DNA of 64,000 nt from VRUE01 sp963720805 (GCA_963720805.1 CAVRGT010000007.1:1-64000); one strand, 5' to 3'; shown: positions 52,866-61,192, numbered from the stretch's first letter. A program made the numbers and translations. The notes: generated by a model not told the origin, from the letters alone.

Positions 52866-53786
52866 ATGCGGATCGCAAGCCTCGTTCCCTCTGCGACCGA
52901 GATGCTCTATGCGCTCGGCCTCGGCGACAGCGTCGTCGCGGTCACCCACGAGTGCGACTACCCGCCGCAGGCAAGTTCTCTCCCCCACCTGACCACGACC
53001 GTGCTCGCGGCCGGCCTCAGCTCCGCCGAGATCGATCGGACCGTGAAGGCGAGGGTGGCGGAGGGACAGGCGCTGTATGAGCTCGACGAGGAGCTGCTGG
53101 CAAGCGTCGCGCCCGATCTGATCGTCACCCAGGCGATCTGCGCTGTCTGCGCCGTCTCCTACGAGGAGGTGCTCGAGGTCGCTGCCCGGCTGCCGGGCAA
53201 GCCCCGGGTCCTGCAACAGGATCCGAGCACGCTGGGCGAGATGCTCGAGGACGTGATCCGGCTTGGCGAGGCGGCCGAGATTCCGCTCCAGGCACACGAG
53301 CTGCGCGGTGAGCTCGAGGGCCGCCTGGCCACCGTGCGGGCCGCTGTCGCCGGGGCGAGCCTGCCGCGGGTGATCGCCCTCGAGTGGCTCGACCCGCCCT
53401 ACGTCGGCGGCCACTGGATCCCCGAGATGATCTCGATCGCCGGCGGCGAAGACGTCGCCGGACCGCCGGGGCTGAAGTCGCCCGAGGTCTCCTGGGGCGA
53501 GCTCTCCGGCCTCAACCCCGACGTGGCGATCGCGATGCCCTGCGGCTGGTACGTGGAGGACTCGCGCGCCCAGGCGCTCGCCTACTGGGACCAGATCGTG
53601 CAGCTGGGGGCGCAGCGGGTCTTCGCGGTCGACGCCGCCTCGACCTTCTCGCGTCCCGGGCCCCGCCTCGTCGACGGGGTCGAGCTGCTCGGCCACCTGC
53701 TCCACCCCGATCTGGTTGACCCGCCGGGCAACATCGGCTTCGCCGAGGTACGCACCCCCACGGTCTGGCGCGGCGCCGGCGGCTGA
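52866..53786 (+). CDS. Cobalamin-binding-type periplasmic-fold protein without signal peptide (BtuF-like)
   Basis: The 306-residue product begins directly with the BtuF-like fold (RIASLVPSATEMLYALGLGD, VVAVTHECDYPP) and continues with APDLIVTQAICAVCAVSYEE, RVLQQDPSTLGEMLEDVIRL, PPYVGGHWIPEMISIAGGED and SWGELSGLNPDVAIAMPCGW. Class III binding proteins normally carry a signal peptide. This one does not, so it is cytosolic or misnamed. No BtuCD genes lie near. It might bind a corrinoid or related compound inside the cell. Confidence 0.82.
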   Translation: MRIASLVPSATEMLYALGLGDSVVAVTHECDYPPQASSLPHLTTTVLAAGLSSAEIDRTVKARVAEGQALYELDEELLASVAPDLIVTQAICAVCAVSYEEVLEVAARLPGKPRVLQQDPSTLGEMLEDVIRLGEAAEIPLQAHELRGELEGRLATVRAAVAGASLPRVIALEWLDPPYVGGHWIPEMISIAGGEDVAGPPGLKSPEVSWGELSGLNPDVAIAMPCGWYVEDSRAQALAYWDQIVQLGAQRVFAVDAASTFSRPGPRLVDGVELLGHLLHPDLVDPPGNIGFAEVRTPTVWRGAGG

Positions 53787-53789
53787 GCC

Positions 53790-54611
53790 TCAGGCGACGG
53801 CGAGGGCGCCGATTACGGCGACGATGCCGAGCGCCGTCATCGCCGCGATCTCCGCCGGGAAGTGACGGCGGCCGAGCATGCCTCGCTCGCCCGCGATGAC
53901 CAGCAGGGCACAGAGGAATCCCGCGGCAAGGCCACCCAGGTGAGCGCCGAGGCTGATCCCCCGCACCCCGAGGCTGAAGGCCAGGTTGATCAGGATCAGG
54001 ATGCCGACCGAGGAGGCCAGCGCGTCGACGCCGCGGCCGCGGGCGATCACGAAGGTCGCCGCCAGCACCCCGAACACCGCCCCGGAGGCGCCGAGAGTGA
54101 GGCTGTCGGGAGTGGCGAGGAGGGCGCCAAACGAGCCGGCTAGCAACGAGACGAAGTAGAGAGCGACGAAGCGCGGGGTGCCGATCCCGGGCTCGAGGAT
54201 CCGCCCGAGGAAGAAGAGCAACAGCATGTTGCCGCCGATGTGCCAGAGGCTGGCGTGGAGGAAGCCGCTGGTGATCAGCCGGTACCACTCGCCTTCGGCG
54301 ACCGAAGGCCCGTAGAGAGCGAATTCCAGAACGAGGGAGCTGCCGGAGATGTTGAACCCCCCGGTCCCCGAGGCGACCTCGGCGAGATAGACGGCGACGT
54401 TGAGCGCGATCAGGATGAAGGTGGCCGGCGCGGCCCTCGACAGTGAGACCTCACCGACCCCCCGCACCACCTTGGTGCGCTGGCTCGAGCACTCCGGACA
54501 GCGCATGCCGACCGGGGTCGGGGTCATGCAATCGGGGCAGATCGGCCGCCCGCAGGATGAGCAGGAAACCGCCGTCTCGCGATTGGGGTGCCGGTAACAA
54601 GTCTCAGCCAC
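53790..54611 (-). CDS. Rhomboid intramembrane serine protease with N-terminal zinc finger
   Basis: From GTG 54611 the product is 273 residues. It starts with a B-box/zinc-ribbon-like module (CYRHPNRETAVSCSSCGRPI, CPDCMTP, RCPECSSQ). Six membrane helices of the rhomboid fold follow, with HASLWHIGGNMLLLFF, the catalytic Ser in LGASGAVFGVL and the His in GAHLGGLAAG. It should cleave within membrane-spanning substrates. The ATG at 54641 would collide with the start of the divergent DUF4383 gene. Confidence 0.9.
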   Translation of the reverse strand: MAETCYRHPNRETAVSCSSCGRPICPDCMTPTPVGMRCPECSSQRTKVVRGVGEVSLSRAAPATFILIALNVAVYLAEVASGTGGFNISGSSLVLEFALYGPSVAEGEWYRLITSGFLHASLWHIGGNMLLLFFLGRILEPGIGTPRFVALYFVSLLAGSFGALLATPDSLTLGASGAVFGVLAATFVIARGRGVDALASSVGILILINLAFSLGVRGISLGAHLGGLAAGFLCALLVIAGERGMLGRRHFPAEIAAMTALGIVAVIGALAVA

Positions 54612-54625
54612 GGGGATCAGCAGCC

Positions 54626-54631
54626 TACAAT
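54626..54631 (+). promoter_or_regulatory. -10 box of a leaderless DUF4383 gene
   Basis: TACAAT is 8 nt before ATG 54640. The reverse strand of the same short region must serve the rhomboid gene. Confidence 0.5.
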
Positions 54632-54639
54632 CGCCGCCC

Positions 54640-55065
54640 ATGGACGGACCCAGCCCAGCCCGCCTCTACGCCACCGCGGTCGGCGCGGCGCTCGTCGTCT
54701 TCGGCATCGTCGGCTTCTTCTACAGCGCCTCCTTCGGCTCCCCTGGCGATGTCAAGGACGCCTTCGGCATCTTTGCGGTCAACGGCTGGGACAACGTCCT
54801 GCACATCCTCACCGGCGTGCTCGGCCTGATCGCCGCCGACTACGCCTCGCGCCGCTACTCGCTCTGGCTTGGCGCCTTCTACGTCGCCCTCGCCCTCTGG
54901 GGCTTCACGATCGGCAGTGGCGAGGCGATCCTCGGCTTCCTGCCGGTCAACAGCGGCGACAACCTGCTCCACCTCGTGCTTGGCACACTCGGCGTGCTCG
55001 CCGCCCTGGGCACACCGGTGAAGAAGAAGACGACGAAGGAGAAGGGCTCGCCGGCTACGGCTTGA
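54640..55065 (+). CDS. DUF4383-type four-helix membrane protein
   Basis: The 141-residue product has four membrane helices with the paired DUF4383 motifs (NGWDNVLHILTGVLGLIAA and NSGDNLLHLVLGTLGVLAAL), each with Asn-x-x-H in a helix. The tail is basic (KKKTTKEKG). The family is common in actinobacteria and its function is unknown; a membrane sensor or channel partner has been suggested only by context. It overlaps the convergent gene at 55055-55065. Confidence 0.88.
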   Translation: MDGPSPARLYATAVGAALVVFGIVGFFYSASFGSPGDVKDAFGIFAVNGWDNVLHILTGVLGLIAADYASRRYSLWLGAFYVALALWGFTIGSGEAILGFLPVNSGDNLLHLVLGTLGVLAALGTPVKKKTTKEKGSPATA

Positions 55066-55399
55066 TCCGGCTGCTCAGCGAGCGCAGGCCACCCTTGGCC
55101 TGCTGTTTCCCCCGCCGCCGCAGCTCCATCACCACGAGCGCGCCCGCCGCGGCGCCACCGGCGCCGACCGCGACCACTGGGCGCACCCAATTGCGCGGAT
55201 CGCGCAGGGCGCGCAGCTCGCTCTCGGAGAGCTCCTCGGCCCACTGCGAGAGCTCCTCGGCGGCGGCCTGCGTGACCGCCGCCAGGGTGTCCTCGACCCG
55301 GCCCGAGAGGCGCTCGGGCGGCTCCAGCGGACGCAGCGCATCGGAGAGCAGGGCCTCGACGTCCCAGTTTCCAGCCAAGCCGGCGCCGGGCTCACTCAT
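55055..55399 (-). CDS. Small membrane protein downstream of the sigma factor
   Basis: The 114-residue product is a soluble acidic N-terminal part (EALLSDALRPLEPPERLSGR, AAAEELSQWAEELSESELRA), one membrane helix (PVVAVGAGGAAAGALVVMEL) and a basic tail (RRRGKQQAKGG). It overlaps the sigma-factor gene by 8 bp. The zinc-anti-sigma Cys/His motif is absent. Position suggests a membrane-bound sigma regulator, but this is only inference. Confidence 0.65.
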   Translation of the reverse strand: MSEPGAGLAGNWDVEALLSDALRPLEPPERLSGRVEDTLAAVTQAAAEELSQWAEELSESELRALRDPRNWVRPVVAVGAGGAAAGALVVMELRRRGKQQAKGGLRSLSSRIKP

Positions 55400-55952
55400 C
55401 GCCCATCTCCTCCTGCAGCTGCTTGATCGCGCGATGGATCAGCACCTTGGTGGCGCCGTCGCTGCGTCCCAGGGCGCGGGCGATCTCGCGATTGTCCATG
55501 CCGAGCGCGAAGCGCATGATCAGCGCGTCGCGGCGGTCGTCCGGCAGATCCTCGAGGTGCGCCATCACCTGGCGCAGCTCCTCGCGTCCCTCGGCGATCG
55601 CCTCGGTGCCGTGGCGGGCGGCGATCGGGTCGGCGACCTCGAGCGAGGTCTGCGGCCGGCGCGAGCGATCGCGGTAGTAGTTGGAAGCGAGGTTGTGGGC
55701 GATTCGAATCAGCCATGGCCGCAGCGGCCTGCCGTCGGACTCGCGGCGGGCGCGGTCGAAGTGCCGGTAGGCCTGCAGGAAGGCCTGCTCGGTGAGGTCC
55801 TCGGCGTCGTGCTGGTTGCCGACCCGGTAATAGGCGTAGGAATAGACGTCGCGCAGGTGGGCCCGGTAGAGGTCCTCGAAGGCGCGATCGAGCTCCGCCT
55901 TGGCGGCCGGGTCGAGGCTGGCCGGCTCGACGTTCTTTGGGGCTTGGGCCAC
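55392..55952 (-). CDS. ECF-type RNA polymerase sigma factor
   Basis: The 186-residue product has region 2 (FEDLYRAHLRDVYSYAYYRV, GNQHDAEDLTEQAFLQAY) and region 4 (LPDDRRDALIMRFALGMDNR, EIARALGRSDGATKVLIHRA), the full ECF set. It directs RNA polymerase to stress promoters. TAGGCT (55959-55964) is 6 nt before GTG 55952, so the mRNA is leaderless. The overlapping membrane protein gene may encode its regulator. Confidence 0.92.
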   Translation of the reverse strand: MAQAPKNVEPASLDPAAKAELDRAFEDLYRAHLRDVYSYAYYRVGNQHDAEDLTEQAFLQAYRHFDRARRESDGRPLRPWLIRIAHNLASNYYRDRSRRPQTSLEVADPIAARHGTEAIAEGREELRQVMAHLEDLPDDRRDALIMRFALGMDNREIARALGRSDGATKVLIHRAIKQLQEEMGDE

Positions 55953-55970
55953 GGGCCAAGCCTATTGCCA

Positions 55971-57635
55971 TCAGGCGGCCTTCCTGGTTCGCTCGACCCG
56001 TCGCAGCCCGGCCACCCAAGCCTCGGCATCGATCTCGCCGCGGATCAGCGCCGCCAGTCCCGAGAGCGCCTCGGCGTTGCCGCCGCTGTCCGACGTCGCC
56101 TTGGCCAGCAACGGCACCGCATCGAGGCCCTCCGATGCCTGGCCGATCTGGGCGGGGATCTCGGCCGCGGGCGTGCCCCGGCCGAGCAGCTCGCCCGCGC
56201 GGCGGTTGCGCCCGGTCGGAGCCATCACCGTCGCGGTTAGATCGCCGACACCGGCCAGGCCCGAGAAGGTGCCGAGCTCGGCGCCGCGTTCGATCGCGTG
56301 ATCGATGCACTCGCTCCAAACCTGGGCGGCCGCGATTCCCGCGGCGTTGAGACCGTGCGGCTCGGCCGCCGCGGCGGCAAGCGCGGCCGCGTTCTTGGCC
56401 GCGCCGGCCATCTCGACGCCGGTGATGTCGCGCGAGCGCTCGCAGACCAGGCCCGCCCGGTCGAAGACCACGCCAAGCTGTTTGCGCAGGTCGGGGTCAA
56501 CCGAGCCGAGTACCAGCGCCGCCGAGCCCGAGACCGCCTCACGGGCGTGAGCCGGGCCACCGAGACAGGCGATCGCGCGGGCGCGGACGCGCTCGCCGAC
56601 GTATTCGGCCGGTAGCTGACCGAGCGGCGCGATCAGGCCCTTGGTCAGCAGCAGCATCGCCGAGCGCGAGCCGATCCGGTCGGCGATCGCGCCGACCGCC
56701 TGCGGCAGCGAGCCGGAGGGGATCGCCAGGCAGACGAGGTCAAGGCCGGCGAGCTCGACATCGGAGGCCTGCCGCACGCGAACCGAGTCGGGCAGGCGAA
56801 CTCCCTCCAAATATCGCCGGTTTTCGCCCGCCTCCTCGATCTCGGCGGCGTGGGCGGCATTGCGCGTCGCCAGCTGGACCTCGAGCCCACCGCGGGCGAG
56901 CAGGACCGCGACCGCGGTTCCCCAACTGCCGGCGCCGATCACGGCGGCGCGGCGCATCGGCGGCAGGCCACCGAGGTCCTCCCATTGCAGCTCGATGTTG
57001 GGCCATATCCGCGCGGTGACCGTGGTCGCGAGCCCGCGCGAGGGATCCTCAGCGCGCGGGAAGGTCAGCGCCTTGCCCAGCCGCACCTTGACCTTGCGGG
57101 GGCGGATGCGCCAGCCGCGGCGCACGTGTTCGGTGCCGAGCACGGCCGCCGGGATCACCGGGGCGCCGGTCTGCAGCGCCAGCCGCCCGACGCCGCGCTT
57201 GGGCTCACCCAGGGAGCCGCTGCGGATGCGGGTGCCCTCGGGGAAGATGCAGACCGCGCCGCCGCGCTCGACCAGCAGCCGCGCCGTCTCCATCGCGTCC
57301 TCGTCGGACTCGCCACGGCGGATCGGAAAGGCGCCGAAGCGCGAGAGGATCCAGCCCTGCCAGCGCCGCTCGAAGAGCTCGATCTTGGCGACGTAGTTCA
57401 TCGGCCGCCGCCAGGGCAGGGCGCCGCCGATCGCGAAGGGGTCGAGGAAGCTGCGGTGGTTGGAGGCGACGATCAGGCCGCCCTTGAGGCGGGCGTGCTC
57501 GCGGCCGGTGCGGACGTAGCGGAAGTAGGCCAGGAAGAAGGGGGTCATGAAGATCCTGGCGAGGATGTAGAGGATCGGATTGACGCCGTGGCGGCGCGTG
57601 TAGTCGTGGTACGACTGGAGACGGTCCGGGGTCAC
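55971..57635 (-). CDS. Fused PlsC-type acyltransferase and glycerol-3-phosphate dehydrogenase
   Basis: Residues about 1-225 are a lysophosphatidate acyltransferase (VASNHRSFLDPF, the NHx4D site; CIFPEGTRIRSGS). Residues about 227-554 are a complete GpsA (AAVIGAGSWGTAVAVLL dinucleotide site; EMAGAAKNAAALAAA with the catalytic Lys; GLAGVGDLTATVMAPTGRNR). GpsA makes glycerol-3-phosphate and PlsC adds an acyl chain during phospholipid synthesis, so one polypeptide holds two steps of one pathway. There is no linker and no ribosome-binding site before the internal Met (56957). The start is GTG 57635 or TTG 57662. Confidence 0.85.
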   Translation of the reverse strand: MTPDRLQSYHDYTRRHGVNPILYILARIFMTPFFLAYFRYVRTGREHARLKGGLIVASNHRSFLDPFAIGGALPWRRPMNYVAKIELFERRWQGWILSRFGAFPIRRGESDEDAMETARLLVERGGAVCIFPEGTRIRSGSLGEPKRGVGRLALQTGAPVIPAAVLGTEHVRRGWRIRPRKVKVRLGKALTFPRAEDPSRGLATTVTARIWPNIELQWEDLGGLPPMRRAAVIGAGSWGTAVAVLLARGGLEVQLATRNAAHAAEIEEAGENRRYLEGVRLPDSVRVRQASDVELAGLDLVCLAIPSGSLPQAVGAIADRIGSRSAMLLLTKGLIAPLGQLPAEYVGERVRARAIACLGGPAHAREAVSGSAALVLGSVDPDLRKQLGVVFDRAGLVCERSRDITGVEMAGAAKNAAALAAAAAEPHGLNAAGIAAAQVWSECIDHAIERGAELGTFSGLAGVGDLTATVMAPTGRNRRAGELLGRGTPAAEIPAQIGQASEGLDAVPLLAKATSDSGGNAEALSGLAALIRGEIDAEAWVAGLRRVERTRKAA

Positions 57636-57670
57636 GCGTAGCGCTACACGGTTGAGGGACAACGGTTACC

Positions 57671-57782
57671 AGGGGATCTGGTGCCCCTCCTCTCTTAACT
57701 TTTTCGGTGGAGAGTTGGGCCGCTGACGCCGCAAGCGCGCGCCGAAAAAGTGCAAGACGTTCGGAGGGGCACCAGATCCCCT
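57671..57782. terminator. Nested hairpin (20-bp and 10-bp stems) after the maleylacetate reductase gene
   Basis: Outer arms 57671-57690 and 57763-57782 are exact complements (AGGGGATCTGGTGCCC...). Inner arms ACTTTTTCGG (57698-57707) and CCGAAAAAGT (57742-57751) stack within. The outer right arm includes part of the reductase stop codon. Long-stem terminator. Confidence 0.6.
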
Positions 57783-58797
57783 ACCAAGCGTCGTCGATCA
57801 ACTGCTCGAGGTCGGAGCGGGTCGGGGGGTCCGGGGTGAAGGCGAGCTCCGGGCGAAGCAGGATGGCATCCAGGGCTTCAGGGAGCTTGGTTTGGTCCGC
57901 TCCTTGATCGCCCAGGCCGGGTGGGTTGCCGCCCAGTTCGAGGATTCGGGATTCGATGCGGTCGGGTGGGGTTCCGACCGCTGTTGCCAAGGGCTCCAGG
58001 CCATCAGGGGCTCTTGGGGCCATGAAGGACATGGCGCGGGGGAGGATTGCGGCGTTTACGCCGGCGTGGGTGGCGCCGCAGACGCGGACCAGGGTTTGGC
58101 AGATGACGTGGTGGAGGGAGAAGGCGGCGGAGTCGATCGCGTAGCCGCAGAGGATCGAGCCTTGGGCTAGGGCGGGGCGGTTGCGCTCGGCGGGGGATTC
58201 GTCGAGGGAGGTGGCGATCAGCTCGGCGCCGCGTAGGGCGGTCATCCGGGAGACCGGGTTGGCGAAGGGGGTGTAGAGCGAGTCAGCGCCGTGGGCGAGG
58301 GCGTTGATCGAGCTGGCGCGGAGTTCGGGCTCGGGGGCGCTGGTCATTGCCGTCGGGTCGGCGATCACGAGCGCTGGGCGGACCAGCGAGCGAACGCGGT
58401 CCTCGGCGCCGGCGGGCAGGCGGTGGATGCCGGTCATCTCGGCTCCGGACATCGTCGTCGGGATCGCCGCGACGCCGGCACCCGTCACCGAGGCAATTGC
58501 CTTGGCGGTGTCGATCGTGCGGCCGCCACCGAGGGCGACGAGGTTCGACCCGCGCACCGCGTCGAGCAGGGCCCGGGAGGTCTCCGGCACCGCGGTGGCC
58601 GGGTCTGCCGGGGGCAGCTCGTGCACGGCGGCCGCGGCAGCAACGAGTCCGGCACCAGCACCCAGGTGCCGTGCGGTACTCAGCAATTCGAACTGCTCCA
58701 TCCCGTGCTCCGCCAGCAACTTCGGCGCCGCCTCAATGCCACCGGCGTTGAAGACGACAGTTCGGCCAGCGTCGCGCCAGACGAAGTTGCCGATCAC
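57781..58797 (-). CDS. Maleylacetate reductase-like iron-type alcohol dehydrogenase
   Basis: The 338-residue product of the iron-ADH superfamily has GGGRTIDTAKAIASV (nucleotide site), PTTMSGAEMTGIHRL, and metal-ligand histidines in INALAHGADSLYTPFANP, SLHHVICQTL and GATHAGVNAAILP. Length and motifs fit maleylacetate reductases, which reduce maleylacetate to 3-oxoadipate in hydroquinone and hydroxyquinol breakdown. Its GTG shares one base with the TAG of the upstream ring-cleavage dioxygenase (TAGTG), so the two enzymes are made together. Confidence 0.86.
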   Translation of the reverse strand: MIGNFVWRDAGRTVVFNAGGIEAAPKLLAEHGMEQFELLSTARHLGAGAGLVAAAAAVHELPPADPATAVPETSRALLDAVRGSNLVALGGGRTIDTAKAIASVTGAGVAAIPTTMSGAEMTGIHRLPAGAEDRVRSLVRPALVIADPTAMTSAPEPELRASSINALAHGADSLYTPFANPVSRMTALRGAELIATSLDESPAERNRPALAQGSILCGYAIDSAAFSLHHVICQTLVRVCGATHAGVNAAILPRAMSFMAPRAPDGLEPLATAVGTPPDRIESRILELGGNPPGLGDQGADQTKLPEALDAILLRPELAFTPDPPTRSDLEQLIDDAW

Positions 58798-59714
58798 TAG
58801 GCCGAGGCTGCGCGTGGGTTGATCACCGGGCGCAGGTTCGGTTCGACCTCCGCCCGCAGGTGCTCGTAATCGGGCGGCAGCGAGAGCTTCTCGCCGAGCT
58901 GCTCAAGTGGCTCGTCGACGGTGAAACCGGGCCCCAGAGTGGCGATCTCGAAGAGCACGCCGCTGGGCTCGCGGAAGTAGATCGAGCGGAAGTAGAAGCG
59001 ATCGATCACGGGTGTCGGCTGGGCGCCGCCGGCGATCGCCCGCCGGCGCCACTCCTCGTGCTCGTCGATGCTCGAGGCCCAGGCGACGTGGTGAACGCTG
59101 CCCGCGCCCTGGAGCGAGCGCTTCTCGGGCGGCTCTTCGTAGACGTAGAGACCACCGCGCTCCGTGCCGCGCGCTTCCCAGCTGTCCTCGCCGAGCGACT
59201 CGAACTCGAGCGACTCGAGCAGGGCGCGGCTGGACGCGGGCGAGGAGCTGTATGCGCAGACGGCGTGGAAGCCGCGCAACGCAAGCTCGGCCGGGACCTC
59301 GGGGTGGTCGGCGATCAGCGGCTCATCGGAAACCTCGACCACCGCGAGCTCGTGGGCGAGCCCCTCCGGGTCGGCAAAGCGCAGACTGCCCCCGGCACGC
59401 TCGGAGGAGATGCCGTTGGCGCCGAGGCGCCCCTCCCAGAAATCAAGCGCGGCGTGCGAGGCTACTCGCCAGACGATCCGGTGAACGTCACCGTCACCCG
59501 CCCGTCCGGGCGGTACCCCTGGAAACTCGAAGAAGGTGAGGTCGGAACCGGCGCTGCCCTTCTCGTCGGCGAAGAAGAGGTGGTAGACGGTGGGATTGTC
59601 CTGGTTGACGGTCTTCTTGACCAGCCGCAAACCCATCACGCCCGCGTAGAAGTCGACGTTGCTCTGCGCATCCGCTGTGATCGCGGTGATGTGGTGAATT
59701 CCCTCAAGCTTCAT
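58797..59714 (-). CDS. VOC-family ring-cleaving dioxygenase (hydroquinone type)
   Basis: The 305-residue product consists of two VOC modules with metal-ligand candidates in EGIHHITAITAD (His), GSVHHVAWASS (His) and SGVLFEIATLG (Glu), as in MhqO/YkcA-type extradiol dioxygenases that open hydroquinones. Coupling to a maleylacetate reductase fits a short aromatic route. TATACG is 6 nt before the ATG, sharing a divergent -10 region with the next gene. Confidence 0.85.
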   Translation of the reverse strand: MKLEGIHHITAITADAQSNVDFYAGVMGLRLVKKTVNQDNPTVYHLFFADEKGSAGSDLTFFEFPGVPPGRAGDGDVHRIVWRVASHAALDFWEGRLGANGISSERAGGSLRFADPEGLAHELAVVEVSDEPLIADHPEVPAELALRGFHAVCAYSSSPASSRALLESLEFESLGEDSWEARGTERGGLYVYEEPPEKRSLQGAGSVHHVAWASSIDEHEEWRRRAIAGGAQPTPVIDRFYFRSIYFREPSGVLFEIATLGPGFTVDEPLEQLGEKLSLPPDYEHLRAEVEPNLRPVINPRAASA

Positions 59715-59722
59715 CGGTCACG

Positions 59723-59730
59723 TATAGCAT
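59723..59730. promoter_or_regulatory. Overlapping divergent -10 boxes
   Basis: TAGCAT (59725-59730, plus) is 7 nt before ATG 59738. TATACG on the minus strand in the same bases is 6 nt before the dioxygenase ATG. The two start codons lie only 23 bp apart, so both mRNAs must be leaderless or nearly so, and the two promoters compete. Confidence 0.55.
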
Positions 59731-59737
59731 CCCGCCG

Positions 59738-61114
59738 ATGAGCCGCGGACGCCGACGCCTGGTGAGAGTGCTGATCGTGCTCGGTTCGCTGCTCGCCTTC
59801 CTCAGCGTCTTCGCGATCTGGACCGAGCGCCAGGCACTCGATACCGGCGAGTGGGTCAACACCAGCGGCCGTCTGATCCAGAACTCGGAGGTCCGCGAAG
59901 CCCTCAGCAAATACCTCGTCGACCAGCTCTACGAAAACGTCGACGTCGAAAAGGAAGTCGGCAAAAAGCTCCCCAAGGACCTCAAGGATCTGGCGGGGCC
60001 AATCTCCGGCGGGGTGCGTCAGGTCGCCGGCAGCGGGGCCGAAAAGGTGCTGGAAAGCTCGACCGCCCAGGAACTTTGGAAGAGCGCCAACAAGACGACC
60101 CACGAACAGCTGCTGGAAGTCCTGGAAGAAAAGGAAGGCACGCTCTCGACCGAAGAAGGCAAGGTCAGCCTCGACCTCGGCAGCCTCGCGACCAATATCG
60201 CCAATCAGGTGGGAATCGAAGCCAACCTCGAAGGCGCCGGCCAGATCACGATCCTGCGCTCCGATCAGCTGAAGACGGCGCAGGACATCGTCGTCGCGAT
60301 CAAGGGCCTGGCGCTGATCCTCTCGCTGCTCACCTTCCTCTGCTTCGGCTTCGCCATCTACCTCTCGCGCGAGAACCGCTGGGTGACAGTCCTCTACAGC
60401 GGCATCGGCCTGATCGCGGCCGGCTTCGCCGTGATCGTCTTCCGCGAGGTCGCCGGCGGCATCGTCGTCGGTCAGCTGGTCAGCGAAGAGAGCGTCAAGC
60501 CGGCGGCCGAAGCGGCCTGGTCGATCGGCACCTCGCTGATGACCAGCATCGCCACCACCGTGATCGTGATCGGCTTGCTCTTCGGGATCGCCGGCTGGCT
60601 CGCCTCGCCGACCGGCTCGGCCCGCGCGACCCGCCGGGCGGTCGCACCGATCCTGCGCGAGTACCCCGCCTACGTCTACGCCGGCCTGGCGATCCTGGTC
60701 GGCATCTACTTCCTCTCGGCGCCGACCCAGAACCTGCGCTCCTTCCTCACCACGCTGGTGATCGCCGCCCTCGCCGCCTTCGGCATCCACGAGCTGCGCA
60801 AACAGGCCGGCGAAGAATTCCCCGACGCCAGCTACGGCGACGTCGTCGGCCGCACCAAGGACAAGGTCGTCGGCGCGGTCAAAGACGCCAACCTGGGCGA
60901 GCGGGCGTCAAAACTGCGCCTGCCCGAGATGCGCAAGCCGAACGGCGGGGACGAAAGCGAGGCCCCGACCTCAACCCTCCCGGTCGATGACGAGGACGCG
61001 CGACTTGCCCGCCTCGAGAAGCTCGCTTCACTGCACGAGAAGGGCATCCTCACCGACGAGGAGTTCGCAACCGAGAAGCGGCGCGTGCTCGGCGGCGGCG
61101 CCAAAGAAGCCTAG
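59738..61114 (+). CDS. Multi-pass membrane protein with C-terminal SHOCT domain
   Basis: The 458-residue product has an N-terminal helix (VLIVLGSLLAFLSVFAIW), a large extracytoplasmic region (about residues 35-185), five more helices (LALILSLLTFLCFGFAIYL to FLTTLVIAALAAFGI), a cytoplasmic linker and a SHOCT domain (RLARLEKLASLHEKGILTDE, EEFATEKRRVLGG). SHOCT motifs are thought to serve oligomerisation. Related proteins are common in actinobacteria, with unknown function. Start set by TAGCAT 7 nt upstream. Confidence 0.8.
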   Translation: MSRGRRRLVRVLIVLGSLLAFLSVFAIWTERQALDTGEWVNTSGRLIQNSEVREALSKYLVDQLYENVDVEKEVGKKLPKDLKDLAGPISGGVRQVAGSGAEKVLESSTAQELWKSANKTTHEQLLEVLEEKEGTLSTEEGKVSLDLGSLATNIANQVGIEANLEGAGQITILRSDQLKTAQDIVVAIKGLALILSLLTFLCFGFAIYLSRENRWVTVLYSGIGLIAAGFAVIVFREVAGGIVVGQLVSEESVKPAAEAAWSIGTSLMTSIATTVIVIGLLFGIAGWLASPTGSARATRRAVAPILREYPAYVYAGLAILVGIYFLSAPTQNLRSFLTTLVIAALAAFGIHELRKQAGEEFPDASYGDVVGRTKDKVVGAVKDANLGERASKLRLPEMRKPNGGDESEAPTSTLPVDDEDARLARLEKLASLHEKGILTDEEFATEKRRVLGGGAKEA

Positions 61115-61120
61115 CCCAGA

Positions 61121-61192
61121 GCCCGCCTCCGGACTCGAACCGGAAACATCTTCCTTACAAGGGAAGTGCTCTACCAATTGAGCTAGGCGGGC
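61121..61192 (-). tRNA. tRNA-Thr (anticodon UGU)
   Basis: On the minus strand, acceptor arms GCCCGCC and GGCGGGC pair perfectly. The D-arm (GCTC...GAGC), anticodon arm CTTCC-CTTGTAA-GGAAG (anticodon TGT, reads ACA) and T-arm CCGGTTCGAGTCCGG are all present in 72 nt. CCA is not encoded. The 5' end overlaps the last 10 nt of the upstream endonuclease gene. Confidence 0.95.

Noticed and set aside
61121..61192. Group I intron in tRNA-Thr, suggested by the neighbouring endonuclease family
   Set aside because: The tRNA is continuous with a normal anticodon loop, so no intron is present.
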